Below are positions 50,427 to 58,852 of a DNA stretch of 64,000 nucleotides, piece by piece. Location of the stretch: the NCBI RefSeq assembly GCF_019710575.1, contig NZ_JAHWFK010000022.1:42529-106528 (forward strand), in the 5' to 3' direction. The DNA is from Paractinoplanes polyasparticus. Its GTDB lineage: Bacteria; Actinomycetota; Actinomycetes; Mycobacteriales; Micromonosporaceae. Under the pieces are notes generated by a model. That model was not told the DNA's origin and did not search any database. It saw only the letters and a program-made list of their open reading frames with translations. Numbering within the stretch: the first letter of the stretch is position 1; each line of letters opens with the position of its first letter. Both the position numbers and the translations under genes were made by a program.

Positions 50427-50728
50427 TTTACAGTCGTTGGTCCCTCACCTCGCGAGAGCGAAGTGGGGGGCCTTTTCCATATCTGCGGACGACTATTCGA
50501 TTCGCTCCGGGGGCAGCTTTGCGACCGGTTTTTCAGGTACAGTGTGCCCAGTTTTTGCGTATGTGGTTCGCTGCTTCGCCCGATCAAGGGAAACCGGCCT
50601 ACCGGCCGGGGTCGTGAGACCAGGCGGATGGGACGTCCTCTGAAAGGCCGCCTCACGGCGCCGCTGCTCGAAAACGGTCATCGGCCCAGGGGTAGCAAGG
50701 GTCGGCATTTTCAGAAGGAGAGTTCAGC
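50420..50728 (+). promoter_or_regulatory. Long leader upstream of the cold-shock gene
   Basis: This 309-nt gap contains no convincing gene. TACAGT at 50538-50543 is a candidate -10, which would leave a roughly 180-nt 5' UTR. The region 50447-50480 can fold (CCTCACCTCGC...GCGAAGTGGGG). GAAGGAGAG is the RBS just before ATG 50729. Long structured leaders are common for cold-shock genes. Confidence 0.45.
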
Positions 50729-50932
50729 ATGGCGCAAGGAACCGTGAAGTGGTTCAACGCAGACAAGGGCTTCGGCTTCATCACCGTCGACGGCGGGGGT
50801 GCTGACGTGTTCGTCCACTTCTCGGCCATCCAGACGAGCGGTTACCGCACGCTGGAGGAGAACCAGCGGGTCGAATTCGAGATCGCCCAGGGCCAGAAGG
50901 GCCCGCAGGCGGAGCAGGTTCGCCCCCTCTGA
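50729..50932 (+). CDS. Cold-shock protein (CspA family)
   Basis: A 67-residue OB-fold nucleic-acid chaperone. RNP1 KGFGFITV and RNP2 VFVHFSAI are intact, and GTVKWFNADKGFG is the usual opening. It binds single-stranded RNA or DNA and destabilises secondary structure; the cold-inducibility of this copy is not shown by sequence. GAAGGAGAG precedes the ATG. A long leader lies upstream and a strong terminator lies 60 nt downstream. Confidence 0.95.
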   Translation: MAQGTVKWFNADKGFGFITVDGGGADVFVHFSAIQTSGYRTLEENQRVEFEIAQGQKGPQAEQVRPL

Positions 50933-50992
50933 GTGACCACGCCGGTCCTGGGCCGGCTGCCGATCGCCTGGCGGAGGTCGGCTACGACGCGA

Positions 50993-51026
50993 AAGCCCCC
51001 GCATCGAACCGGATGCGGGGGCTTTG
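50993..51026 (+). terminator. Terminator after the cold-shock gene
   Basis: Fourteen-base perfect arms AAAGCCCCCGCATC and GATGCGGGGGCTTT with a 6-nt loop, serving the cold-shock gene and perhaps the convergent membrane-protein gene. Confidence 0.85.
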
Positions 51027-51055
51027 TCACGCTCGCCGGCGTCTGTTCAATTGTC

Positions 51056-51337
51056 TTACATTTTGCCGGGATCGCCGAGAGGCGACTGGTGAATGATGGC
51101 AAGGGCTTCGGCACGTTTCGCGCGCGATCGCGATCGTTCCCCCAGAATGATCAAAATCAGTCCGGCGATGGCCACTACCGGACCGATCACGGCCCAGATT
51201 CCAGTTCCGCTCATTCGGCTGTCGGTGACAATGTCGAGCCCTTGCAGCGTCCACAGAGCGCCGACGACGACGGCCAGCACCCCGAGTGCCATCGGGAGCC
51301 ACCCGTGCAGCTTCTTGAGAGCCGGCTCATTCACCAT
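51056..51337 (-). CDS. Small two-helix membrane protein
   Basis: A 93-residue protein with two membrane helices, GWLPMALGVLAVVVGALWTLQGL and GIWAVIGPVVAIAGLILIILGE, followed by a basic tail RSRSRAKRAEAL. The first helix pair with WTLQGLDI resembles small actinobacterial membrane proteins of unknown function. ATG 51337 overlaps the upstream aldo/keto reductase stop by 7 nt, so the two are co-translated. Confidence 0.7.
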   Translation of the reverse strand: MVNEPALKKLHGWLPMALGVLAVVVGALWTLQGLDIVTDSRMSGTGIWAVIGPVVAIAGLILIILGERSRSRAKRAEALAIIHQSPLGDPGKM

Positions 51338-52308
51338 TTGTCGTGCACCTGCGGGCGGACCAGCTCGTCGTAGACCTCGCGGACGCCGGCCTTCACCTCG
51401 TCGCTCAGCGGCGGCAGCCCGGCCACAGCCGCGTTGCCCTGAGCCTGCCCGGGGTTGCGGGCGCCGGGGATGACCACGGTGACGCCGGCCTGGTCGAGCA
51501 CCCAGCGCAGCGCGAACTGAGCCATGGTGAAGCCCTCGGGCACCAGCGGACGCAGCCGCTTGACCGCCTCGAGCCCGGTCGCGAAGTCGACGCCGGAGAA
51601 CGTCTCGCCGACATCGAACGCCTCGCCGTGCCGGTTGTAGTTGCGGTGGTCGTCGGCGGCGAACGTGGTGTGCTCGTCGTAGCGGCCGGACAGCAGCCCG
51701 CTGGCCAGTGGCACGCGGGCGATGATGCCCACCCCGGCCTCGGCGGCCGCCGGCAGTACCCGCTCGAGCGGCTTGAGCCGGAACGCGTTGAGGATGATCT
51801 GGACGCTGGCGGTGCCCGGGCGGGCGATCGCGGCCAGCGCCTCGTCGACCTTCTCGACGCTCACGCCGTACGCCTTGACGCGCTTCTCGGCCACGAGCGT
51901 GTCGAGGGCGTCGTAGACCTCGCCGGACGAGAACACCGGCGTCGGCGGGCAGTGCAGCTGCACCAGGTCGAGCGTCTCGACGCCGAGGTTGGCCCGGGAC
52001 CGGTCGGTCCACGCGCGGAAGTTGTCGAGGGTGTAGTTGCCGGGCTCCTGAGCCACCCGCCGGCCCATCTTGGTGGCCACGGTCAGCTGCGGTTTGTCCT
52101 TGATGAAGGAGCCGATGATCTGTTCGCTGCGGCCGTCGCCGTAGACGTCGGCGGTGTCGATGAACGTGACACCGGCGTCGACCGCGGCCTGCAGGGTCTG
52201 GTGAGCGTCGGCTTCGCTCACGTCGCCCCAGTCGGCGCCGAGCTGCCACGCGCCGAGGCCGACCACGCCGACCGTCCGTCCCATCCTGCCGAAAGTGCGT
52301 TTCTCCAC
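51331..52308 (-). CDS. Aldo/keto reductase
   Basis: A 325-residue AKR. Catalytic Asp and Tyr in FIDTADVYGDGRSE (about residues 48-61), Lys in TVATKMGRR, His in LVQLHCPP; the cofactor site is VVIPGARNPGQAQGNAAVAGLPP near the end. It reduces an unknown carbonyl substrate with NADPH. GTG 52308 (VEKRTFGRMGRTVGVVGLGAWQLG) is preferred; TAGGGT lies 8 nt upstream and there is no Shine-Dalgarno. It is divergent from the trans-aconitate methyltransferase gene. Confidence 0.88.
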   Translation of the reverse strand: MEKRTFGRMGRTVGVVGLGAWQLGADWGDVSEADAHQTLQAAVDAGVTFIDTADVYGDGRSEQIIGSFIKDKPQLTVATKMGRRVAQEPGNYTLDNFRAWTDRSRANLGVETLDLVQLHCPPTPVFSSGEVYDALDTLVAEKRVKAYGVSVEKVDEALAAIARPGTASVQIILNAFRLKPLERVLPAAAEAGVGIIARVPLASGLLSGRYDEHTTFAADDHRNYNRHGEAFDVGETFSGVDFATGLEAVKRLRPLVPEGFTMAQFALRWVLDQAGVTVVIPGARNPGQAQGNAAVAGLPPLSDEVKAGVREVYDELVRPQVHDKW

Positions 52309-52376
52309 GGGTAGTGACCCTACTCGTCGCACGGTACGGTGGCAGCAAGACGTACGTACGGTTTGGGAGGTTGACC

Positions 52377-53147
52377 ATGTGGGATCCGGCCGTCTACCGG
52401 CGCTTCGGCGCCGAGCGCTCGCGTCCGTTCTTCGACCTGGTCGCCCGGGTCGGCGCCAGGCAGCCGCGCGCGGTCGTCGATCTGGGCTGCGGGCCCGGTG
52501 AGCTCACGCTGAGCCTGGCCGAACGCTGGCCGGGGGCTCGGCTCACCGGCATCGACTCCTCGCCCGAGATGATCGGCAAGGCGTCGGCCCACGGCGGTCC
52601 GGCCGAGTTCCGCACCGGCGACGTTCGCGACTGGCGTCCCGGGCCCGACACCGACGTGCTCGTCACCAATGCCACGCTGCAATGGGTGCCCGAACACCGT
52701 GAGCTGCTCGCCCGCTGGGCCCGCGAGCTGCCGCCCGGGGCCTGGCTCGCGATGCAGGTGCCGGGCAACTTCGGCGCGCCCTCCCACGTGCTGCTGCGGG
52801 AGGTCGGGAAGCGTTACGGCGTCAGCGACGTGCTGCGGGAGGCGCCGGTCGGTGATCCCGCCGAGTACGCGGCGTTGCTCGACGGCGCCGAGGTCGACGC
52901 GTGGGAGACCACCTACCTGCACCTGCTGCCGGTTCAGGACGAGCACCCGGTGCTGCGCTGGATGGAAGGCACGGCGTTGCGTCCCGTCAAGGCGGCCCTG
53001 GACGACAATGCTTGGCAGTCGTTCCGCGCCGACCTCGCGCGGGAGCTGACCGGCGCCTACCCGGCGACCGGAAGCTACGTCGCATTCCCGTTCCGCCGCG
53101 TCTTCGTGGTGGCCCGGACAGCTTCATCAGGAGGGAACGAACGGTGA
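52377..53147 (+). CDS. tam: Trans-aconitate 2-methyltransferase
   Basis: A 256-residue SAM-dependent methyltransferase. MWDPAVYRRFGAERSRPFFDLVARVGA is the characteristic Tam start; VVDLGCGPGELTLSLAERWPGARLTGIDSSPEMI is motif I, with DVLVTNATLQWVPEH as the motif II/III region. It methylates trans-aconitate, a spontaneous aconitase inhibitor. GGGAGG precedes ATG 52377. Its stop overlaps the next start (GTGA), so it is translationally coupled to the adenosine-deaminase-family gene. Confidence 0.85.
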   Translation: MWDPAVYRRFGAERSRPFFDLVARVGARQPRAVVDLGCGPGELTLSLAERWPGARLTGIDSSPEMIGKASAHGGPAEFRTGDVRDWRPGPDTDVLVTNATLQWVPEHRELLARWARELPPGAWLAMQVPGNFGAPSHVLLREVGKRYGVSDVLREAPVGDPAEYAALLDGAEVDAWETTYLHLLPVQDEHPVLRWMEGTALRPVKAALDDNAWQSFRADLARELTGAYPATGSYVAFPFRRVFVVARTASSGGNER

Positions 53148-54157
53148 CATCGTTCATCGCCGGCCTGCCCAAGGCCGAGCTGCACGTGCACCACGTCGGC
53201 TCGGCGTCGCCACGGATCGTGGCCGAGCTGGCCGCCCGGCACGAGGGCGCCTCGCCGGTGCCGGCCGACCCCGAGGCGCTCGCCGACTACTTCGCGTTCC
53301 GCGACTTCGCGCACTTCATCGACGTGTACCTGACCGTCGTCGACCTGATCCGCGACGACGAGGACGTGCGCGTGCTGACGTTCGAGATCGCCCGCGAACT
53401 GTCGCGCCAGCAGGTCCGGTACGCCGAGCTGACCGTCACGCCGTACTCGAGTGTCAGGCGCGGCATCCCGGCCAAGGCGTTCTGCGAGGCGATCGAGGAC
53501 GCCCGCCGCGGCGCCGCCACCGAGTTCGGCATCGACCTGCGCTGGTGCTTCGACATCCCGGGCGAGGCCGGCCTGGCCGCCGCCGAGCAGACGCTGGCCA
53601 TCGCGCTCGAGGAGCGGCCCGACGGTCTGATCAGTTTCGGGCTGGGCGGGCCCGAGGTCGGCGTGCCGCGGCCGCAGTTCAAGCCGTACTTCGACCAGGC
53701 CCGAGCGGCCGGGTTGCACAGCGTCCCGCACGCCGGCGAGACCACCGGCCCCGAGACCGTCTGGGACGCGATCCGCGAGCTCGGCGCCGAGCGCATCGGG
53801 CACGGCATCTCGGCCGCGCAGGACCCGGAGCTCACGGCGTACCTGGCCGAGCATCAGATCCCGCTCGAGATCAGCCCGACCTCGAACCTGCGCACCCGGG
53901 CCGTACCGTCGCTCGACGAGCACCCGCTGGCCCGGCTGGTCGCCGCGGGCGTGCCGGTGAGCATCAACTCGGACGACCCGCCGATGTTCGGCACGACGCT
54001 CGAACAGGAGTACGCCGTAGCCGCGCGGCTGCTCGGCCTCGACGACGCGGGCGTGGCCGACCTGGCCCGCGGGGCCGTGAAGCAGAGCTTCCTCGACTCG
54101 TCGGGCCAGGCCCGGCTGCTGGCCGAGATCGACGCCTACACGGTGCGGAGCGCGTAG
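53144..54157 (+). CDS. Adenosine deaminase family protein (possibly aminodeoxyfutalosine deaminase)
   Basis: A 337-residue amidohydrolase. The zinc ligands and catalytic residues are in HVHHVGSASPRIV (about 14-26), HAGETTGPETV (His/Glu, about 197), ERIGHG and INSDDPPMFGT (Asp pair, about 280). The HVHHVGSASP variant differs from classical HLHLEGS and recalls the aminodeoxyfutalosine deaminase of streptomycetes, so its role may be in futalosine-route menaquinone synthesis rather than adenosine salvage; no mqn genes are in the window. GTG 53144 lies in a GTGA overlap with tam. Confidence 0.82.
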   Translation: MTSFIAGLPKAELHVHHVGSASPRIVAELAARHEGASPVPADPEALADYFAFRDFAHFIDVYLTVVDLIRDDEDVRVLTFEIARELSRQQVRYAELTVTPYSSVRRGIPAKAFCEAIEDARRGAATEFGIDLRWCFDIPGEAGLAAAEQTLAIALEERPDGLISFGLGGPEVGVPRPQFKPYFDQARAAGLHSVPHAGETTGPETVWDAIRELGAERIGHGISAAQDPELTAYLAEHQIPLEISPTSNLRTRAVPSLDEHPLARLVAAGVPVSINSDDPPMFGTTLEQEYAVAARLLGLDDAGVADLARGAVKQSFLDSSGQARLLAEIDAYTVRSA

Positions 54158-54294
54158 AGCGGCTCCTGCCAGATCGCCAGCACCACCACGATGCCGATGG
54201 TGAGCACGGCGACCCAGCGCACGAGCCGCCGCCTGGTGAACCTGGCCGGGTCCTCCTCGGGCTCGGTCAGGGGCCGATCCAGGGTGTCGCGCAC
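54136..54294 (-). CDS. Small single-pass membrane protein (52 aa)
   Basis: A 52-residue product of GTG 54294: VRDTLDRPLTEPEEDPARFTRRRLVRWVAVLTIGIVVVLAIWQEPLYALRTV, with an acidic/basic N terminus and one membrane helix (WVAVLTIGIVVVLAIW). GGGAGG lies about 8 nt upstream. Its 3' end overlaps the convergent deaminase gene by 22 nt, and its start is 15 nt after the stop of the zincin-like gene on the same strand, so it may be co-transcribed with it. Function unknown. Confidence 0.6.
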   Translation of the reverse strand: MRDTLDRPLTEPEEDPARFTRRRLVRWVAVLTIGIVVVLAIWQEPLYALRTV

Positions 54295-54309
54295 AGCCTT
54301 ACCTCCCGC

Positions 54310-56481
54310 CTAGTCGGGTACCGCCGTCCAACTCTGATAGCGCTGGCCGTTGCCTGTCTGCAGGACCAGCACGCGGTGCGCGCCGAAACGCTGATCGCCC
54401 ACGCCGGCCACGAGGTCGCCCTCGATGGTGCGCAGGGTGAAGCCGTACGCGGAAGCCTGCAGCACCCACCGGGCCGCCGTGTTGTCGCAGGCGGACTGCA
54501 CCAGCGGGACGCCGGCGGCCGCGTTGCCGCCGAGCGGGCCCACGCACCTGCCGGTGGCCCGCGAGACCATCGTGTAGGTCTTCCGGCCGGCCGGCACCAG
54601 CTTCCACTGCTGCTGGGCGTCGTCGTCGTTGCTGCCGAGGGTCAGCGGGGTGCCCAGAGCCGTGCGGGCGCCGTAGAGGTCGGCCCCGCCGCCGGTGAGC
54701 GCGTTGGTCAGCGTGAACCACGAGTTCTGCGCGGGGCGGGCGGCGGGCGCCGTCTCGGCCGTGGCCTTCGCGGTGTACCGGGCTCCGGACTTGACGGTCA
54801 CCCGGTATTTCGCGTCGGGCTTGAGGCCGATCAGCCGGGCCCGGGTGGCCTTCGTCGTCGCGACCGGCTGGCCGTCGACCGACACCTGGTAGGTCGCCCG
54901 GGCCGAGGCGGCGCTCCAGGTGAGCCGGACCGAACCGCTGGTCGCGTCCCGCACCTCGAGGACTGCCTGCACCGGTTCGGCGACGCCGTTGGCGGGCTCG
55001 GTCGGGGGCGTGGTGGTGGTCGCCGCCACCGGCAGCTCCGGCACCTCGGCGCTGGGCGTCTCGACCGGCGCGGTCGGCTCGCCGGTGGTCGCCGGCTCGC
55101 TGGGGGTGACCGAGGGCGAGGGCGAGACGTCGCCGACCGCGGGTTCGGTGCGGCTCGGGGTGGGCTCGGGGCTCACGCTGGGGGTCGGCTCGGCCGGGGC
55201 GGAACTGGGCGCGGTGGTCGGCTGCGGACCGCCCTCGGCGTCCGGGATGTCGTCGCCGCCGTCGCTGCGCAGCAGGAACTCGCTGCGCGCGACGTTCCAG
55301 TTCTCGTCGAGGTAGCTGCCCGGCTTCGGGTTGGTGTTGAAGTAGTCGTCGTTGCCGCAGTCGAGCCGGATCTCGTTCTTCTTCGGGCAGACGGTGCGCA
55401 CCTTCTTGCCCGAGCGGTCGGGCCCGCACAGCAGGTCGTACTCGTCCAGGCAGCCACCGGCGCCGCTCGAGTTGGGCGAGCCGATCAGGGTCGCGCCCAG
55501 CGAGTAGGTGAGCTCGTGGGCGGCCATGGCCGAGCTCCAGCAGCCGGCGTCGACCCGGCTGTAGGAGGGGCCGCCGTTGTTGCGGTTGCCGAGCCCGGGC
55601 CGCCGGTCGGCGATGTAGGTGGCGATCCCGCAGTAGACCTTGGCGTCCGCGAAGACCAGGTACTTGCGGTCGGTGCGGTTGTAGCCGAGCTTGCGCAGCT
55701 CGTCGATGTTGCGGGTGAACGAGGCCAGGCCGCCCGCCGGCAACTCGACCTCGGAGACATCGACCCGGCACTGCGGCGTGGTCACGAAGCGCACGTGGCG
55801 GGAGCCGCCGGTCTCGGCCGCGCTCGCGTCGAAGATCTGGTCGACGCCGACCGACCAGGTGCGGATCGAGCCGAGGAAGTCGCCGTAGCGGCTCGGGGTG
55901 CCGAACTCGTGCAGGTAGAGCACCTGGACGCGCTTGCCGCTGCGCCCGTCGCCCTCGCAGGCCACGTCGTGCGCGCCCATGATGAAGTCGGCCTCGCCGG
56001 GCGCTGCGTCGGGCACCAGGGCCGGAGCGTCGGCGGTGAGCGCGCTGCCGCCCTCGTCGCGGGCGATCTCGGCGTCGGACGGGGTGACGGCGGCGCTCTC
56101 GCGGGCCGGTTGCTTCGGCTCGGGCGCCTTCGCGGTCACCGGGGTGACGTCGCGGCGCACCTCGAGCCCGGCCGGGGCCTCGTCGGGGCCGTGCGTGCAG
56201 GTCTGCTGGTCGAGCTGGTAGGAGCCGGCGCACAGCGAGCCCGCCTTGGCCGGCTTGAGTCCCTCGTAGACCAGGCCCTCGGCGGGCTGGTCGGCCGGCA
56301 GGGAGGTGAGCGAGAGGCTGCGCGAGCCGGAGTTGCCGGTCACGGTCTCGACCACGCTCGGGCCCACGACCCCGCCGACGCCCAGCAGCGCCAGGCCGAG
56401 GGCGACCGGCAGCAGCCGGTGCGGCTGCCGGGAGACGGCCCGGCGGTGGCCACGCGGGACCAGCCGGCGGTGCGTGGACAC
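54310..56481 (-). CDS. Secreted protein with degenerate zincin-like, fibronectin III and ricin B domains
   Basis: A 723-residue exported protein. The N-terminal basic/hydrophobic segment (LLPVALGLALLGVGGVVG, about 23-40) is a signal or anchor. A domain at about 165-420 resembles actinobacterial zincin-like proteins; AAHELTYSLGA (H322-E323-x-x-Y326) lines up with HExxH, but Tyr replaces the second His, so catalysis is doubtful. GCLDEYDLLC and other Cys pairs follow. A Pro/Thr/Ser linker (about 440-545), a fibronectin III domain (about 550-625) and a ricin-B lectin (about 630-723; QQQWKLV, YQSWTAV) complete it. GTG 56481 has AAGGAGAGG. It probably binds surface glycans. Confidence 0.75.
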   Translation of the reverse strand: MSTHRRLVPRGHRRAVSRQPHRLLPVALGLALLGVGGVVGPSVVETVTGNSGSRSLSLTSLPADQPAEGLVYEGLKPAKAGSLCAGSYQLDQQTCTHGPDEAPAGLEVRRDVTPVTAKAPEPKQPARESAAVTPSDAEIARDEGGSALTADAPALVPDAAPGEADFIMGAHDVACEGDGRSGKRVQVLYLHEFGTPSRYGDFLGSIRTWSVGVDQIFDASAAETGGSRHVRFVTTPQCRVDVSEVELPAGGLASFTRNIDELRKLGYNRTDRKYLVFADAKVYCGIATYIADRRPGLGNRNNGGPSYSRVDAGCWSSAMAAHELTYSLGATLIGSPNSSGAGGCLDEYDLLCGPDRSGKKVRTVCPKKNEIRLDCGNDDYFNTNPKPGSYLDENWNVARSEFLLRSDGGDDIPDAEGGPQPTTAPSSAPAEPTPSVSPEPTPSRTEPAVGDVSPSPSVTPSEPATTGEPTAPVETPSAEVPELPVAATTTTPPTEPANGVAEPVQAVLEVRDATSGSVRLTWSAASARATYQVSVDGQPVATTKATRARLIGLKPDAKYRVTVKSGARYTAKATAETAPAARPAQNSWFTLTNALTGGGADLYGARTALGTPLTLGSNDDDAQQQWKLVPAGRKTYTMVSRATGRCVGPLGGNAAAGVPLVQSACDNTAARWVLQASAYGFTLRTIEGDLVAGVGDQRFGAHRVLVLQTGNGQRYQSWTAVPD

Positions 56482-56675
56482 GACCTCTCCTTGACTGGCG
56501 GGGGCGCGGTGGGAGGTGGTTATGGGGGTACCACCTCTCACCGCGCGGGAGCTTCGCCAGTTCGGGGTCGCGGGCGCGGAACCGGGAAGCCGGATGGGAT
56601 CGGTGGGAACCTTGCCAGTCCGGCCGCGGGAGCGGAACGCCTTTAATACAGATCTAAGCAAGAACTCGGTCCGCT

Positions 56676-58076
56676 TCACTCGGATCGGGCGGGGCGGCTC
56701 GCGCGTTCGCGGGCCAGGCGCCCCACGAGGCCGAAACGGCTGGCCTGCTTCGGGGTCGCCTCGGCGTCGGCGAAGAGCATCACGACGCTGGCGCCGCCCA
56801 TGGCCGCCCGGTCGAGGCTGACCGAGCCGCCGGTGGACTGGGCCGCCCGGCGGGCGATGTCGAGCCCGAGGCCGGTCGATCCCTGATTGCTCTGGCCACG
56901 CTGCATTGCCTTCTCCGGATCGGGGATGCCGGGCCCGGCGTCGTCGACACGGACAGCGACCCAGCCGTCGCGCCGTGAGATGCCCACCTCGAACGCCGTG
57001 CCCTGGGGGGTGTAGCGGAACACATTACCCAGAATCGCGTCGAGAGCGGCGGCCAGTTCCGCCCGGGCCACCGGGACCGGGATGCGCAGCTGCGCGCCGA
57101 CCACGCGGTAGTTGCGGTTCTGGTCGCCGGCCAGCGCCGACCAGAAGGTCATCCGCTCCCGCACGACCTCGCTGACGTCGCACACGCCGGTCTCGGGCGC
57201 GGCCGCGACCTGGGCCGCGACGGCCTGGCGGGTGGTGTTGATGAGCTCGTTGACCTCACCCTCGAGCGTGACGATGGCCTGCCGGATGCGCCGGATACCG
57301 CGGCGGCGGTCGATCTCGTCGGGGCTCAGGCTGATGATCTGGGTGTCGTCGGGGTCGAGGGCCTCGGCGTCGAGCCGCAGCGCGGTCAGTGGCGTCCGCA
57401 GCCGGTGCGACAGGTCGGCAACCATCTCGCGCTCGCTGGTGCGCGAGGTGACCAGGCGGTCGGCCATCCGGTTGAACGCGTACCCGGCCTCGGCGAGCTC
57501 GCGCGGGCCGGAGGGCTGGATGCGGACGCCGAGGTCACCCCCGCCGACGGCCATCGCCGCCTGCACCAGGTTGCGGGCCGAGGTCACGGCGCCGCGGGCC
57601 AGCCGGTCGACCACGATGACACTCGCCGCGACCAGCACGGCCGCGATGCCGAGCAGCAGCCACCAGGCGCCCTCGCCGCCGTCGAGGTCGCTGTCGGGCA
57701 CGAAGACCTCGACCACGGACGTACGACCGGCGACCGTGATCGGCTCGAGCCGGACCAGCCCGCCGTCGACGTTCTCGGTGACCGTCGAGCCGCTGGTCGC
57801 GGCGTGCCGCACCTCGTCGCCGGGGGCGCGGCCGCCGGCTGTCTCGCCCGGCCGGTGCACCGTCACCCGGTCGCTCACGCCGGCCAGGGCGGCAGCCAGC
57901 CCCTTGGGGCCGGCGCCGGCCGACAGCGCCCCGACTATCCGGGAGCTCTGCCGCTCGGCCGCCGCGAGCACCTGCTCACGGTGGTCGTGGCGCAGCTCGA
58001 AGCCGAGCGGGACGAGAAAGGCGAGGGCGGCGACGGTGGTCGTGGCGGCGGTGATGTAGGCCAGGCGGCCTCTCAG
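56676..58076 (-). CDS. Sensor histidine kinase (EnvZ/CseC-type)
   Basis: A membrane kinase with two helices flanking an extracytoplasmic sensor: TTTVAALAFLVPLGF near the start and WWLLLGIAAVLVAASVIVVDRLA (about 145). A HAMP-like linker leads to the HisKA H-box DLSHRLRTPLTALRL, then HATPase boxes DAILGNVFRYTP, DDAGPGIPD and GSTGLGLDIARRAAQSTGG. Start is problematic: no ATG, GTG or TTG lies between ATG 58217 (which would overlap the regulator by 145 nt) and the first helix. A CTG at 58076, overlapping the regulator stop as CTGA, gives the expected LRGRLAYIT beginning. Coordinates assume that CTG. Confidence 0.8.
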   Translation of the reverse strand: MRGRLAYITAATTTVAALAFLVPLGFELRHDHREQVLAAAERQSSRIVGALSAGAGPKGLAAALAGVSDRVTVHRPGETAGGRAPGDEVRHAATSGSTVTENVDGGLVRLEPITVAGRTSVVEVFVPDSDLDGGEGAWWLLLGIAAVLVAASVIVVDRLARGAVTSARNLVQAAMAVGGGDLGVRIQPSGPRELAEAGYAFNRMADRLVTSRTSEREMVADLSHRLRTPLTALRLDAEALDPDDTQIISLSPDEIDRRRGIRRIRQAIVTLEGEVNELINTTRQAVAAQVAAAPETGVCDVSEVVRERMTFWSALAGDQNRNYRVVGAQLRIPVPVARAELAAALDAILGNVFRYTPQGTAFEVGISRRDGWVAVRVDDAGPGIPDPEKAMQRGQSNQGSTGLGLDIARRAAQSTGGSVSLDRAAMGGASVVMLFADAEATPKQASRFGLVGRLARERASRPARSE

Positions 58077-58762
58077 TCCGGCGCCACCAACCGGAATCCG
58101 ACCCCCCGCACGGTGCGCAGGTAGCGAGGTTTCGCCGCGGACTCGCCCAGTTTCCGGCGTAGCCAGTACAGGTGCACGTCGATCGTCTGGTCCTCGCCGA
58201 CCGATGGCTGTCGCCATACCTCCTCCAACAGCTCGCGTCGCGACACCACCCGGCCCGGCCGGGCGGCGAGATACGCGAGCAGGTCGAACTCCTTGCGGGT
58301 CAGCGCGAGCGTCTGCTCGGCCAGGGTGGCGCTGCGCTCGCCGACGTCGACCCGCAGCTCGCCGACCTCGTGCACGGCCGGCTGGGCGGTGCGGCTGGCG
58401 CGGCCCACGCGCCGCAGCACGGTGGCGATGCGGGCGTCGAGGTGGGCGCCGGTGAACGGCTTGACCATGTAGTCGTCGGCGCCGGCCCGGAGCAGCCGCA
58501 CGACGGTCTGCTCGTCGTCACGCGCGGTAGCGATGATGATCGGCACGTCGGTGATGCCGCGGAGCATGCGCAGGGCGTCGGAGCCGTCGAGGTCGGGCAG
58601 CCCGAGGTCGAGCACGACCAGGTCGGGCGTCTCGGCGGCGACCCGCCGGAGCGCGTCGAGCGCCGTGCCGACGGCGTGCACGGCATGCCCCCGGTCGGCG
58701 AGCGACCGGAGCATGGCGCCGCGCACGACGTGATCGTCTTCGACGAGCAACACCGTGGCCAT
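58073..58762 (-). CDS. OmpR/CseB-type response regulator
   Basis: A 229-residue regulator: receiver with VEDDHVV, phosphoacceptor Asp in LVVLDLGLPDLDG (about residue 51), Thr/Ser TARDD and Lys in YMVKPF; C-terminal winged helix with LTRKEFDLLAYLAARPGRVVSRRELLEEVW and VHLYWLRRKLGESAAKPRYLRTVRGVGFRL. It is upstream of and overlaps the kinase gene. TACCTT lies exactly 6 nt before ATG 58762 with no Shine-Dalgarno, pointing to a leaderless transcript. Possible control of the secreted zincin-like gene downstream is only inference from adjacency. Confidence 0.9.
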   Translation of the reverse strand: MATVLLVEDDHVVRGAMLRSLADRGHAVHAVGTALDALRRVAAETPDLVVLDLGLPDLDGSDALRMLRGITDVPIIIATARDDEQTVVRLLRAGADDYMVKPFTGAHLDARIATVLRRVGRASRTAQPAVHEVGELRVDVGERSATLAEQTLALTRKEFDLLAYLAARPGRVVSRRELLEEVWRQPSVGEDQTIDVHLYWLRRKLGESAAKPRYLRTVRGVGFRLVAPD

Positions 58763-58818
58763 GCGAAGAAGGTACTGCCCCGGGCAACCAGCTCCTAACC
58801 GGTGATGCAGGGACACCC

Positions 58819-58847
58819 TTCGATCACTGAGCGTGACAAGATATCGT
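58819..58847 (+). promoter_or_regulatory. Leaderless promoter of the ADP-ribosylglycohydrolase gene
   Basis: TTCGAT (-35, 58819-58824) and TATCGT (-10, 58842-58847) with a 17-bp spacer; GTG 58853 follows after 5 nt, so the start point should be at or beside the start codon. Confidence 0.6.
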
Positions 58848-58852
58848 CTGTT

